From Oscillospiraceae bacterium (GTDB lineage Bacteria > Bacillota > Clostridia > Oscillospirales > Acutalibacteraceae), in NCBI GenBank assembly GCA_015065605.1, contig SVPZ01000028.1:1-32552 (forward strand): a DNA stretch of 32,552 nucleotides, read 5' to 3'. The position numbers and the translations under genes were made by a program. A model generated the notes under the pieces. It did not search any database. It was not told the origin of the DNA and was given only the letters and a program-made list of their open reading frames with translations. Below, one piece after another: positions 7,621-17,182 of this stretch. Positions within the stretch are counted from its first letter, which is position 1. Each line of letters opens with the position of its first letter.

Positions 7621-8764
7621 ACAACGCTAATCGTGAACAAATTTCTTTCACTTCTTTGATTTTTTCGTCAGATACGTTATTAACACATGACATTTCAAAA
7701 AGAATTCGCTTAGATTTACCGGTAAAAATTACTTTCATACACCTTATAAGCCAACAAAACGGCAATAAATATGGCGCCTTCTTCAAAAACGGGTACGAGA
7801 TTACCATAAAATTATATGGCAAAAAAAGCCTTTTAAATGCATAAACAATAGAATTCTTTGCTTTGTGTTTATCGATCGCGATGTGATTTTCCACACTTCC
7901 ATAAACACCGCCATCAAAAATATACTTAAGCAGCATCACGGAAAAATCATCTAAGTTGTTGTTTGTAAAACACTGTTCAGCAAGTTTATCCATTTCTGAG
8001 GCAAATTGATATATACCTGCTTTCTCTAGCAATCTTTTAGAGCATAAGTATGAAATACCCATTTTATGCTTCATTACCCAAATATCCAACAATGAACGAA
8101 TCCCACACCCACCTGAAACAAAATGATATGCCATATGAGCAAAAATATGAAAAACAAAAAATTCTTTTTTAAACTCACATTGGTTAGAATTTGTCGGCAT
8201 ACTATATTTCCATGCATCTTTCAACACTACGTCCAAATTACGTATATTTTCTTGTAAGTTGAAATGCAATTCTAAATGAATCTTATTGGGAGAATACAAT
8301 GATACGTCATGATAACTACGGTCTTTGCAGATATAACCTTTACTTTTCAAACTGTTAATTGCAGATCCTAAATCGTTATTGTGAATTAAAATATCAATAT
8401 CACAGCTTGTTCTCATACTTTCGTAAGGATAAAACGAACGTATCACCGCCCCTTTTAGCGGAATATATTCAATTCCAATTTCATCAAAAGCACTGCATAT
8501 TTCACTAAAAGCGTAATTCATTTGTTCATTTCTATAAACAGAAAGCAACTCTTCTCGCTGCAATATAGTCTGAAATTCTTTGTCGACATCAATTTTATTT
8601 TGATAAATAAAATTGGAAACCACATGAGCCAAATCGTGTTTTTTTGCTAATTTGAATATTGAGATAAGATTCTCCGAAGTAATTTTCTCTTTGATAAAAT
8701 TGGCATTTTCCGTCTCATTTATGGTGGCGTGAAGAATTTCTATCAATATACGCTGTTCATCCAT
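7619..8764 (-). CDS. Nucleotidyltransferase family protein (NTP_transf_5-like)
   Basis: About 381 residues. The region at residues 100-127 carries IPLKGAVIRSFYP and then RTSCDIDILI, whose Asp-x-Asp (122/124) is the metal-binding pair of the nucleotidyltransferase fold. This matches the family annotated as uncharacterised nucleotidyltransferase (Pfam NTP_transf_5), often found in surface-polysaccharide and peptide-modification loci. Substrate unknown. The start at 8764 has AGGA 9 nt upstream; ATG at 8770 is too close and a longer frame from 8818 lacks a ribosome site. It interrupts the usual capE-capF-capG order and is flanked by a 12-bp direct repeat, so it looks like a later insertion. It appears more AT-rich than capE/capF by eye. 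Confidence 0.7.
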   Translation of the reverse strand: MDEQRILIEILHATINETENANFIKEKITSENLISIFKLAKKHDLAHVVSNFIYQNKIDVDKEFQTILQREELLSVYRNEQMNYAFSEICSAFDEIGIEYIPLKGAVIRSFYPYESMRTSCDIDILIHNNDLGSAINSLKSKGYICKDRSYHDVSLYSPNKIHLELHFNLQENIRNLDVVLKDAWKYSMPTNSNQCEFKKEFFVFHIFAHMAYHFVSGGCGIRSLLDIWVMKHKMGISYLCSKRLLEKAGIYQFASEMDKLAEQCFTNNNLDDFSVMLLKYIFDGGVYGSVENHIAIDKHKAKNSIVYAFKRLFLPYNFMVISYPFLKKAPYLLPFCWLIRCMKVIFTGKSKRILFEMSCVNNVSDEKIKEVKEICSRLAL

Positions 8765-8878
8765 ATACATAGTTCCTTTCAAAATTTCCCCAAAACATCT
8801 TATTAACCACCATGCCATAATAAATTATTTCGACTCGCAGTTATCTTGATTTTTTCAGTTAAAATAATTTCCTTCTAT

Positions 8879-8890
8879 CATTAAACAATT
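8879..8890. repeat. 12-bp direct repeat, copy 2
   Basis: CATTAAACAATT, identical to 7609-7620. It covers the last codons and stop of capF on the minus strand. See the nucleotidyltransferase entry for the insertion model. Confidence 0.5.
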
Positions 8891-10041
8891 TCAAAAAAAG
8901 TATCGGGATGATTTTTGTCAAACTGTTCGTTTGCCCACATAAGTGTAACAAGGTCGTCTGTCTGACTCAAATTAATAATGTTATGAGTATAACCGGGAAG
9001 CATATGAACAGCTTCGATTTTTTCACCGCTCACTTCAAAGTTAAGCACCTTGTCAGTGCCTATTTTTCTTTGCTGAATAAGGGCTTTACCTGAAACAACA
9101 ATAAAAAACTCCCATTTAGTGTTATGCCAATGCTGACCTTTAGTAATACCGGGCTTTGAAATATTTACCGAAAACTGTCCGCATTTTTCGGTTTTCAAAA
9201 GTTCGGTAAAACTGCCTCTGTCGTCAACGTTCATTTTAAGCGGAAACGCCGCCTTTTCTTTCGGCAAATAAGAAAGATAGGTTGAATAGAGTTTTTTAGC
9301 AAAACTGCCACTAGCTAATTCGGGCATTATAAGGGTTTCGCTTTGCGCTTTAAAGGTATCAAGTAACTCAACTATTTCGCCTAACGTAACCTGATGAACC
9401 GTAGGACAAACGCAGAACTGTCCGTCCTTGTGTTCCTTGCCCTCAAGACAGAGCATCATTTCGTCCACAAGGTCGTCTATATATAATAATGTAAGAAGAA
9501 CACTTGGGTCATTTACCGTAATCGGCAAATCATTTGCCTTGTTATTACAAAATGTAGCAACGGCGCTGTTATAATTAGGTCTGCACCACTTACCGAAAAG
9601 ATTGGGGAAACGGTAAACCAGCACCTTTGCCCCTGTTTCTTTAGAATAATTAAAGAATAAATCTTCTCCTGCTTTTTTGCTCTGTCCGTATGGGCCGTTA
9701 TAACGTCCCTCTAAATTTGCCTGAATAGAACTGGAAAGCATTATCGGGCAGGTATTATTATATTTTTTCAAGGTATCAAGCAAGGTAGAGGCAAACCCGA
9801 AATTGCCCTTCATAAAATCTTCTTCTTTTTCGGGGCGGTTTACACCTGCAAGATTAAAGATAAAATCAGCATTTTTGCAAGCCTCGTCCAAAAGAGAAGC
9901 AGGAGAATCAATATCGTAAAGATAAAGCTCTTCAATATTTATTTCGAGATGGGTTCTGTCTTTGCCGTCTTTTATGTTTTTTAGCGCTTCGGTGAGGTTT
10001 TTACCCACAAAGCCCTTTGCACCGGTTATAAGAATTTTCAT
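8881..10041 (-). CDS. capF: CapF-like bifunctional UDP-sugar reductase (SDR plus cupin)
   Basis: The N-terminal ~270 residues are an NAD(P)-binding epimerase/dehydratase-type domain beginning MKILITGAKGFVGKNL, with YGQSKKAGE as the Tyr-x3-Lys motif. The C-terminal ~110 residues are a cupin with GQHWHNTKWEFFIV and a distal His in PGYTHNI, the metal-site pattern. This two-domain architecture and length (386 against about 369) are those of CapF, which epimerises and reduces the 4-keto intermediate on the route to UDP-L-FucNAc. It begins 1 bp after the capE stop, so the two are translationally close. Confidence 0.9.
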   Translation of the reverse strand: MKILITGAKGFVGKNLTEALKNIKDGKDRTHLEINIEELYLYDIDSPASLLDEACKNADFIFNLAGVNRPEKEEDFMKGNFGFASTLLDTLKKYNNTCPIMLSSSIQANLEGRYNGPYGQSKKAGEDLFFNYSKETGAKVLVYRFPNLFGKWCRPNYNSAVATFCNNKANDLPITVNDPSVLLTLLYIDDLVDEMMLCLEGKEHKDGQFCVCPTVHQVTLGEIVELLDTFKAQSETLIMPELASGSFAKKLYSTYLSYLPKEKAAFPLKMNVDDRGSFTELLKTEKCGQFSVNISKPGITKGQHWHNTKWEFFIVVSGKALIQQRKIGTDKVLNFEVSGEKIEAVHMLPGYTHNIINLSQTDDLVTLMWANEQFDKNHPDTFFEIV

Positions 10042-10042
10042 A

Positions 10043-11080
10043 TTACTTACCTATCTTAGCAAGTTCTTCGCGAATATATTCAAGCGAAAGAAGTTTTTCC
10101 TTAACCTGCTCAACGTCCAAAAGTTCAGTATTGTTTGAGTTAAACTCTGTAAGAGGATTACGCTGGGCATCACCGTCTTTAAAGTACTTATCATAGTTAA
10201 GACCTCGGTTATCACTGGGTACACGGTAGAAGTCCCCCATATCAACGGCATTTGCGCACTCTTCATTGGTAAGAAGAGTTTCGTACATTTTTTCACCGTG
10301 TCTTATACCGATAACCTTAATTTCGGTATCGGGATTAAAGAGAGAAGTAACAGCCTTAGCAAGAGTTTCAATAGTACAAGCAGGCGCTTTCTGAACAAGA
10401 ATATCGCCGTTAGTACCGTTTTCGAAAGCGAAAAGCACAAGGTCAACTGCTTCGTCAAGGCTCATAATAAATCTAGTCATAGAGGGCTCTGTAATGGTAA
10501 TGGGGTTACCCTGCTTTATCTGGTCAATCCAAAGAGGAATAACCGAACCACGTGAGCACATTACGTTACCGTAACGGGTACAACAGATTTTGGTTTTGGT
10601 GGTATTTCTAGATTTTGCAACTGCAACTCTTTCTTCAAGAGCCTTGGTAATACCCATAGCGTTAACAGGGTAAGCCGCCTTATCAGTAGAAAGGCAGATA
10701 ACACTCTTTACTCCCTCGTCAATAGCGGCGGTAAGTACGTTATCGGTACCCATTACGTTAGTGCGCACCGCTTCCATCGGGAAGAATTCGCAAGAAGGCA
10801 CCTGTTTAAGTGCTGCAGCGTGGAAAATATAATCCACACCGTGCATAGCATTTTTAACACTTGCCAAATCTCTTACGTCGCCGATATAGAACTTAATCTT
10901 TTCAGCAACCTCAGGCATTTTAGCCTGAAACTCGTGACGCATATCATCCTGCTTTTTCTCATCTCTCGAAAAAACGCGAATTTCTCCGATATCGGTATCC
11001 AAAAATCTATTAAGCACCGCATTACCAAAAGATCCGGTACCACCGGTAATCAGTAAAGTTTTTCCTGCAAAAAGTGACAT
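10043..11080 (-). CDS. capE: CapE-like UDP-GlcNAc 4,6-dehydratase / 5-epimerase
   Basis: The first enzyme of the UDP-N-acetyl-L-fucosamine route. The protein (345 residues) starts MSLFAGKTLLITGGTGSFGN, with the Rossmann glycine motif at 13-19. HAAALKQVPS and CLSTDKAAYPVN are typical of polysaccharide_synt_2 enzymes. At the catalytic position it has Met142-x3-Lys146 (NAMGITK) rather than Tyr-x3-Lys, as I recall for CapE/FnlA-type enzymes, so this is not a defect. The start at 11080 has GGAGG 6 nt upstream; the frame extends to 11182 but that extension overlaps the flippase gene and is basic and unlike the family. Confidence 0.9.
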   Translation of the reverse strand: MSLFAGKTLLITGGTGSFGNAVLNRFLDTDIGEIRVFSRDEKKQDDMRHEFQAKMPEVAEKIKFYIGDVRDLASVKNAMHGVDYIFHAAALKQVPSCEFFPMEAVRTNVMGTDNVLTAAIDEGVKSVICLSTDKAAYPVNAMGITKALEERVAVAKSRNTTKTKICCTRYGNVMCSRGSVIPLWIDQIKQGNPITITEPSMTRFIMSLDEAVDLVLFAFENGTNGDILVQKAPACTIETLAKAVTSLFNPDTEIKVIGIRHGEKMYETLLTNEECANAVDMGDFYRVPSDNRGLNYDKYFKDGDAQRNPLTEFNSNNTELLDVEQVKEKLLSLEYIREELAKIGK

Positions 11081-11093
11081 ATTATCCTCCAAA

Positions 11094-12623
11094 TCAATTA
11101 TTTTTTTTAAATTTGCTAAGTTTTTTTGTAATTTCTTGCTTTTCTTTTTTATTAAGACCCCATTTATATAAGGTAAAGGCATATATTACGCAAAATACCA
11201 TTGCCTTAAATATAAACAAAAGCCAATTCCCTTTATTTTTAATAAAAAGTAACGGACTACATAATGCTGTTGTAATAAGTACACAGGGCAATATACCTTT
11301 TGTTATTTTTTTTAACATATCTATAACATCTAATTTTAATTCTTTCCAGTAATAGATGTTCATTATAATACAATGACCGATGATATATGAGATTCCCGTT
11401 GCAATGGGTGCACCAATCGGACCTATTTTCTTAACAAGGAACACAGTCAAAGCAATATTTATAATAACGATAAGCCCTAATATCAACGAGCGAAAAATTC
11501 GTTTATCTTTAGCATTTAAAATAGCAAGAATTGTGTTTTGAATTAACGGCAACATGTTTGGAACCATAATTATTAAAACATACGCCCATGCCATAATAGT
11601 GTTAGGACCTGTCCAGCATTTTATAAAATCCATACCGAATAATATCCACCCTGCAATAAAGCCACCTGTTATAATAAACTGTATTCTACCAGGTTTTGAA
11701 ATAAAATCGTTTATTTGGGTTGAATCAGCACCTTTCACAACAAGCCTTACTGCATCAGGCTGATAAACACTTGATACTGCTGTTGGCAATGCATTAAACA
11801 TTGATATAATTGTTGCCGCAATTGAATATACCGCAACATCATGTTTTGTTGTCATAACACCAAGTATAGTTTTATCAACCGAGGTATTAACGTAACCTAT
11901 TACGGACTGCAACAACATGGCAAGCATTAAAATTGTTGCTGGCCGCATCATTGCAAAATCAAGTTTATGAAATTTGATTTTGAATTTCAAAACAAAAAAG
12001 TCAAAACATATTACAGCAATGGCATTTAGTATTATCACGATTGTGTTTGCCCTTACAATTCCTTCGATACCCATACCAAAAAGCACAAAGGCAACCGATA
12101 ATACAGCACCCACCAATATCTGCATTATTGCAACGCCCTTAACAAAAGAATATCTGTTATATGCTAAGGCAATACCTTGTGCAAAATGGCTAAACACAGT
12201 AGCACTTATTTGCAAAATCATCACCCTAAATATCTTTTGCGCAAGCGTTATTTCCACAGGTGTAAAACTTGTGTAAATATTACCGATGTTAGAACCAACC
12301 GCTATTCCTACACCCACAATAAAACAAAGTATTAATCCCATCACAACCATCATATGAAAGGCAAAGTTTTCTGCCTTTTTATGATCATCGCGTGCATCAA
12401 ATTCTGCAATGTATCTAATCATTGTTGCACTAATACCTAAATCAAGAATAAGTATATATTGAGCAACAGCATAAATCATTTGATAAAAGCCGTAAGCTTC
12501 CTCGCCTAACTGTTGAATATAAAACCTAGTTAAGAACAGAGTGCTTACCGACTGAGCGATTATTTGCAGATAAGTAAAAATCATTGCTAACTTTTTTGAG
12601 GTGGAATATTTTTTTATATGCAT
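11094..12623 (-). CDS. wzx: Wzx-type lipid-linked oligosaccharide flippase
   Basis: About 509 residues with roughly 12-14 hydrophobic segments spread along the chain, of the MATE/polysaccharide_synt family. The N-terminus TYLQIIAQSVSTLFLTRFYI and LGEEAYGFYQM are typical of Wzx proteins, as is GIEGIVRANTIV in the middle. It should move undecaprenyl-linked repeat units across the membrane for Wzy polymerisation. An ATG at 12635 directly abuts the GAGGGG box, so the ATG at 12623 (12 nt away) is preferred, although neither spacing is ideal. It lies between a glycosyltransferase and capE in the capsule operon. Confidence 0.88.
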   Translation of the reverse strand: MHIKKYSTSKKLAMIFTYLQIIAQSVSTLFLTRFYIQQLGEEAYGFYQMIYAVAQYILILDLGISATMIRYIAEFDARDDHKKAENFAFHMMVVMGLILCFIVGVGIAVGSNIGNIYTSFTPVEITLAQKIFRVMILQISATVFSHFAQGIALAYNRYSFVKGVAIMQILVGAVLSVAFVLFGMGIEGIVRANTIVIILNAIAVICFDFFVLKFKIKFHKLDFAMMRPATILMLAMLLQSVIGYVNTSVDKTILGVMTTKHDVAVYSIAATIISMFNALPTAVSSVYQPDAVRLVVKGADSTQINDFISKPGRIQFIITGGFIAGWILFGMDFIKCWTGPNTIMAWAYVLIIMVPNMLPLIQNTILAILNAKDKRIFRSLILGLIVIINIALTVFLVKKIGPIGAPIATGISYIIGHCIIMNIYYWKELKLDVIDMLKKITKGILPCVLITTALCSPLLFIKNKGNWLLFIFKAMVFCVIYAFTLYKWGLNKKEKQEITKKLSKFKKNN

Positions 12624-12639
12624 CCTAATTTTCATCCCC

Positions 12640-13941
12640 TCACTGCATCTTACTTACGCAATTAATTTTACTTTCAATTTCTTTTACTGTTTTTTCTAGA
12701 GTATGATTTTCTTTAACGAGATTAAGAGCCGAATCAATATACCTCCGCCTTAAATCTGCATTTTTAATAAAATCATTAAGTTTTTCATTTAATTCTTCCG
12801 GTGTAGTTGCAACACAAGCTGCATCATGCTTTAATAGGTAATCCGTTGAAGCAATACCCTTGGGAGCATACACAAAAAACGCCACCCCGGAAGCAAGGCT
12901 ATCTGCTATTTTGGTAGAAAAGGCTATTTGCAAATCAGTCTTTATTTTTTCATCAAAACTTTCGGCATGTAATAAGATATCGCTTTTTGCAATAACTTCC
13001 ATACATTCATCGTAGCTAATAAAACCCTTATACTCCATGTTCGATACTTCTTTTATTTTTTGTGAAAATTCATCACTTATATTGGGGGCATATACGTCAA
13101 TTTTTGCCATTGGCGAAATTGAATATAATGCCTTTGCAACTTGCAATAAAGATTCATCCCTACCTAAGCTTAAGTTACCCATATAAGAAAAAATCAATGG
13201 TTCGCCAAATTCCTTTTTAGCAACAGGCAGCATTTGTGTTGACATATACGCAACCATTGAAGGTGTTGAATATTCTTTTGAATATATATTACTTATGGCA
13301 TCTGAATTGTAGATTGCCAATGAGGCATAATCCATTAAATCGTCAACTGATTTTTTCAATCCTCGAATGTACTTTTTATACAATAGTGATTTTGGAAACA
13401 TATTTTTAAAGCAATAATCTTCGCAATGATACACAACCACAGGCAAAGAATACTTTTTTGCAATGTCTAATACTATCGCATGGAAGCAACTGTTTTTACC
13501 TGAAACAGTAAGTATAACGTCTGGCGAAAATTCTTGTATCCATTGTTTTAAAGAATCATTAAACCATTGTTTTTTTGTTGCACCCCACAAATAGTTTCTT
13601 AAAAACTTAACAACAGTTGCTCGTTTGTTTTTTTTGGCAAACTTAGTTATATTATCCAAGCTGCTTTCTTTAATTAAATCCGTTGATACTTCAGCTTTCG
13701 CCCTATCTTTAACAGGATCACCTGTGGATTTTTTTGAAAAAAATACTTTTAATAACTGCTTCTCAGTAATGCGATAATATCTTTTGCAAACATCAAAATC
13801 AGGTTTTTCATTTGAAAAGAAAAGTTGTGCAAGATTTTCTTTATCAAATGAATGAACTAAAAATTCCATAGTTCTTCCATTGGCGCCTTCTTTAGATAAA
13901 ACATTATAACTGATTATCAAAACACGGCTTTGATTTTTCAT
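12640..13941 (-). CDS. Glycosyltransferase, GT-B fold (GT4-like)
   Basis: A protein of 433 residues with a GT-B layout. The N-terminal half begins VLIISYNVLSKEGANGRTME and includes PDVILTVSGKNSCFHA. The C-terminal half has FSYMGNLSLGRDESLLQVAK and then YKGFISYDECMEVIAKSDIL with HAESFD, matching the nucleotide-sugar-binding half of GT4-type enzymes, though the canonical E-x7-E motif is degenerate (TKIADSLASGVAFFVY). It presumably adds one sugar of the repeat unit; donor and acceptor cannot be read from sequence. Its ATG overlaps the licD stop by 4 nt (ATGA), indicating coupled translation. AGGGG lies 9-13 nt upstream. Confidence 0.8.
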   Translation of the reverse strand: MKNQSRVLIISYNVLSKEGANGRTMEFLVHSFDKENLAQLFFSNEKPDFDVCKRYYRITEKQLLKVFFSKKSTGDPVKDRAKAEVSTDLIKESSLDNITKFAKKNKRATVVKFLRNYLWGATKKQWFNDSLKQWIQEFSPDVILTVSGKNSCFHAIVLDIAKKYSLPVVVYHCEDYCFKNMFPKSLLYKKYIRGLKKSVDDLMDYASLAIYNSDAISNIYSKEYSTPSMVAYMSTQMLPVAKKEFGEPLIFSYMGNLSLGRDESLLQVAKALYSISPMAKIDVYAPNISDEFSQKIKEVSNMEYKGFISYDECMEVIAKSDILLHAESFDEKIKTDLQIAFSTKIADSLASGVAFFVYAPKGIASTDYLLKHDAACVATTPEELNEKLNDFIKNADLRRRYIDSALNLVKENHTLEKTVKEIESKINCVSKMQ

Positions 13942-14798
13942 TCTTCTGACCCCTTATGTTCCATTGATTCAATTATACTTTCATACATTCCAAGGTCAAT
14001 TTTCACAAGAGTGTGCCCACTATTTCTTTTTTCAACAGGTGGAAGTTCCATATATTTTTTGCCAAATATCTGTAAAAGAAGAGTTTCATATTTATCGGGA
14101 ATACGGAACTGGCAATTTTCAAACTTGTGCAGTACACCCTTGCCGTAAACATCATTTTCGACTAATTGCTTTTTCCAAAGATAATGGCTTGCAAAACTTG
14201 TGGTATATTTTGCGCCCGGCTTATCTGTTGCGGTGCAAACCCAATCAAATAAACCGTTAATAACTTTTGTTGGTATTAAATACGAAAAAGGTTTTAATAT
14301 TTTTATAGTTATTTTTTTTGCTTTTGTAGTTTGTAAGTTTTTTGTGCATCTTGCAGATTTATATGCAAACAAAAGTCTAAGAAGTTTACCACGGAATTTC
14401 AAACCTAATCCATCGGTTTTTGTTACATGGTCAAGGGGAAAAATATCAATATATATGCCTTGATGAATACCGTCCTCTTCGAAACCTTTTTCTGCTTGCA
14501 GAGTGCCGTTTAGGCGAATTTTAGTTATATAACGGGTATAGTTTTTATCACTTTCGAAATCCTGGATAAAGAACTTGTCAGAATATTTTTCCTTAATGAT
14601 TTTTGTTAATTTATTAAGTTCACCTCTATACATTGTGATATCCAAATCATCATCCCAAGGAATAAAACCGTTATGGCGGATAGCACCAAGTAATGATCCG
14701 CCACATAAATAATAGGTAATATTATTTTCTTCACAAATATTTGCAATTTCTTGCATTGTATATAACTGTGCAAGTTGCAATTTCCTTAACATATCCAT
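13938..14798 (-). CDS. licD: LicD-family phosphotransferase
   Basis: A protein of 286 residues with the LicD signature CGGSLLGAIRHNGFIPWDDD near residues 32-51; the Asp cluster is the metal site of the nucleotidyltransferase-like fold. LicD proteins transfer phosphocholine or other phospho-alcohol groups from CDP-activated donors to cell-surface glycans. The same operon encodes a TagD-type cytidylyltransferase (18249-18680), which could supply the CDP-linked donor, so a phosphoglycerol- or similar decoration of the polysaccharide is plausible; the exact group is inference. There is no choline kinase in the window. It begins with AGGGTG upstream of the ATG. Confidence 0.85.
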   Translation of the reverse strand: MDMLRKLQLAQLYTMQEIANICEENNITYYLCGGSLLGAIRHNGFIPWDDDLDITMYRGELNKLTKIIKEKYSDKFFIQDFESDKNYTRYITKIRLNGTLQAEKGFEEDGIHQGIYIDIFPLDHVTKTDGLGLKFRGKLLRLLFAYKSARCTKNLQTTKAKKITIKILKPFSYLIPTKVINGLFDWVCTATDKPGAKYTTSFASHYLWKKQLVENDVYGKGVLHKFENCQFRIPDKYETLLLQIFGKKYMELPPVEKRNSGHTLVKIDLGMYESIIESMEHKGSEE

Positions 14799-14814
14799 AT
14801 TTCACCCTTATAAT

Positions 14815-16002
14815 TTAAATAAATTTTTTAAAGAATTTTAAAAGCCTTACTTTATAAAGAAGCGTAATTATTTTCACTTTAATCAAACTGGCTTTACTTC
14901 GAATACCATATTTTTGAATTATAAAATCGAAGCCTTTTTCATGATATTCTTGCCAAAATTTATCAACGTCCCGTTTTGCAGTAGGATTTCTTTCAAGTGC
15001 TTGCTGTATCGCATCTTCTTTTTTAGTTTCTAAAACTTTTGCATTAGTTAAAACTTTTTCAAAAATCCAATTGCCTTTTCCGGTATTTACCAAAACGACA
15101 GATAAGCCTTTGTTATCATTGATTTCGGGATGAGATTTATCAATTCCCCAATAGTCACCAATAGTTATATCCGATACGCGTTTATACGAATTATATCTAC
15201 AAGAATAACACATAGGACGCAACGAAACATTTTGATAAAACAAAGCTAAAAAACTGCGTACTTGGTTTGTATTTTTTATCGTTTTCCCATTTTCAAAGGT
15301 TGCAGTTTCAATCGAGTTTTCCCATCCTGCAATTTTAGTACGGAATTTAAAATCTGTTAATTTAGATTTATAAGTTTTTTCTAAATAATTCACAAAATCA
15401 GCCCATAGTTTTGGACTCGGAACACCATGACATAAAAGATCCACTGTTAAGAGACCTTCGGTAGATTGATTTTTTGCTTTTAAATAGAAATTCAATCCAT
15501 CAACCTGACATGGTGTACCTGTAAAAAGTACGGGACGACCATCTTTTAAATGTTGACCGATTTCTTTATACGTTTCTTTCAAATCGCTTTGAACGTATTT
15601 TGAACCGCGAAGTTTTTGTAAATCTTCCTCATTATCAACGTCAATATGTACTACCTGCATATCATCCGTTAATGTACAGCCATATACAATACCGTTATTT
15701 TTTAAAACTTCATCTGCAAGCAACGAAAACGCGCCGCCCGATGCGCTTTTCTTTAACACTTCTTTATCGCCGTTTATAACCGCGTAAACTTTTTGTTGAA
15801 ACTCAGAATGTGCTTCTTCTTTTTTAATAATAGGACAGGCTTTTACACATAAGCCGCAATCAATACAACTATCCTTATCTATATTTGGATATAAAAATCC
15901 TTTTTTATCAGGTAAAACGTTAATTGCACCTTTAGGGCATACATTTTCGCAGGAACGACAACCACAACAATTGTTTTCATTAGGCTGAATGTGCTTGCTC
16001 AT
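14815..16002 (-). CDS. FrhB/FdhB-like iron-sulphur protein of polysaccharide loci
   Basis: About 395 residues. The N-terminus holds two 4Fe-4S motifs, CCGCRSCENVCP (12-23) and CIDCGLCVKACP (46-57). These are followed by a region matching the coenzyme F420 hydrogenase/dehydrogenase beta subunit: SGGAFSLLADEVL, SKYVQSDL, LFTGTPCQVDGL, CHGVPSPKLW, CYSCRYNSYKRVSDITIGDYW. Members are common beside pyruvyl transferase genes in Firmicute and Bacteroides polysaccharide loci, where their reaction is not established. The start at 16002 has GGGAGGA 8 nt upstream, and the gene overlaps the end of the polymerase gene by 23 bp. An F420 cofactor role is unlikely in this organism type. Confidence 0.82.
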   Translation of the reverse strand: MSKHIQPNENNCCGCRSCENVCPKGAINVLPDKKGFLYPNIDKDSCIDCGLCVKACPIIKKEEAHSEFQQKVYAVINGDKEVLKKSASGGAFSLLADEVLKNNGIVYGCTLTDDMQVVHIDVDNEEDLQKLRGSKYVQSDLKETYKEIGQHLKDGRPVLFTGTPCQVDGLNFYLKAKNQSTEGLLTVDLLCHGVPSPKLWADFVNYLEKTYKSKLTDFKFRTKIAGWENSIETATFENGKTIKNTNQVRSFLALFYQNVSLRPMCYSCRYNSYKRVSDITIGDYWGIDKSHPEINDNKGLSVVLVNTGKGNWIFEKVLTNAKVLETKKEDAIQQALERNPTAKRDVDKFWQEYHEKGFDFIIQKYGIRSKASLIKVKIITLLYKVRLLKFFKKFI

Positions 16003-17182
16003 AATTTTTTTCCTCCCTTTCCATAATGCCAAAGATGATACCGAATATAATCATACTGTATGTTATATACGTTGCATCAATTACGTAGTTAGAGAACATT
16101 GATAAAAACATTGCTATAACAACGGCAAAGGCTAATATACCTGCATATTGAGATTTATTAATTATTGAAGAAATAACCTTACCAATAATTGCTAACCAGA
16201 AGCCAATATAGAAAATAAAAGCAATAATACCATAATCGTAAATTATTTCAAGATAATCGCAGTGGGCTAATGCATTTTTACTGCCTATAAGTGCCGGTAC
16301 GCTTTTTAAGCCGTGACCAAACAAAATCTCAAATAGCGAAGATTCCCTTAAATCCTCAATAATCTTGCCCCAGATTTTTTCACGGCCGCCTTCGCCTTCA
16401 TTAAAGGCTGTTTCCAAGCGTTCAAGTAAATCCAGTTCGTAAAACTTAGTTAAATAAGTAAATAAAAAACCTATAACAACCATAGCAGCAATCATGCCGA
16501 AGATTGTTTTTGTTTTTTCTTTTAAGTTTTTGTTACAATATGCCGTTACAATATAGTAAATAAGCATACCTATTAACAAAGCAATAAAGCCTGTACGCTT
16601 ACCTGATAAAATCAAGATAAAGGCTGTCAAACCAACTGATGCATATTTTACTATTTTGTTTTTCACCAATAATAGCAATGGTAGCATATTCAATGAATAA
16701 TAAACGTCGGTTATAACGTACATACTATCACCGGTTGATTGATAGCCTATCATAAAATAGCCAACGTAAAGGGATATCAAAAAGAACGTTATGCTGTATA
16801 TGCCCAATTGCAACGATTCTTCACCGTATCTTCTTCCTAATTCGGTAAACAAGGATAAAATAAACATAAAATACGGTATTATTGCCAAGTTATATAAGAA
16901 TGATACTGTATAACCACCTGTATGCATTATTGAGCTTATCATTGCCATAATACTAAACAGCACTCCAAACATACCGTGGGTTCTAAGTGCTATTTTCTTG
17001 TTAAAAACAATAACAATAAAAAACCAGATTACATATAGTGCAACGGTAACAACGTTCCATATACCACCGGCGGAAGTAACATTGGGGGTGTTGGATGTGT
17101 TTTTTATCTTTAACAAAAATCCCATACACAATATTATGTATACAAATGATATAATTCTATTTTTTTTAGTTAAAGAAGGCAT
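15980..17182 (-). CDS. wzy: O-antigen polymerase/ligase-like membrane protein (Wzy)
   Basis: A protein of 400 residues with about ten predicted membrane segments and a large polar loop around residues 250-300. LSGKRTGFIALLIGMLIYY, then GREKIWGKIIEDL, ILFGHGLKS, and HCDYLEIIYDYGIIAFIFYI are typical of the Wzy_C/O-antigen ligase family. With Wzx and a priming transferase in the operon it most probably polymerises the repeat units. Start: GGAG lies 9-12 nt upstream of the ATG, which overlaps the preceding stop by 1 nt (TAATG). WaaL-type ligase activity is less likely in a Gram-positive-type locus. Confidence 0.85.
   Translation of the reverse strand: MPSLTKKNRIISFVYIILCMGFLLKIKNTSNTPNVTSAGGIWNVVTVALYVIWFFIVIVFNKKIALRTHGMFGVLFSIMAMISSIMHTGGYTVSFLYNLAIIPYFMFILSLFTELGRRYGEESLQLGIYSITFFLISLYVGYFMIGYQSTGDSMYVITDVYYSLNMLPLLLLVKNKIVKYASVGLTAFILILSGKRTGFIALLIGMLIYYIVTAYCNKNLKEKTKTIFGMIAAMVVIGFLFTYLTKFYELDLLERLETAFNEGEGGREKIWGKIIEDLRESSLFEILFGHGLKSVPALIGSKNALAHCDYLEIIYDYGIIAFIFYIGFWLAIIGKVISSIINKSQYAGILAFAVVIAMFLSMFSNYVIDATYITYSMIIFGIIFGIMEREEKNYEQAHSA

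Noticed and set aside
10043..11182. 34-codon N-terminal extension of CapE
   Set aside because: It overlaps the flippase coding end and lacks family similarity; GGAGG precedes the ATG at 11080.
14815..16002. True coenzyme F420 hydrogenase subunit
   Set aside because: No other F420 or hydrogenase genes are nearby and the gene is embedded in a capsule operon; relatives in such loci are not F420 enzymes as far as known.
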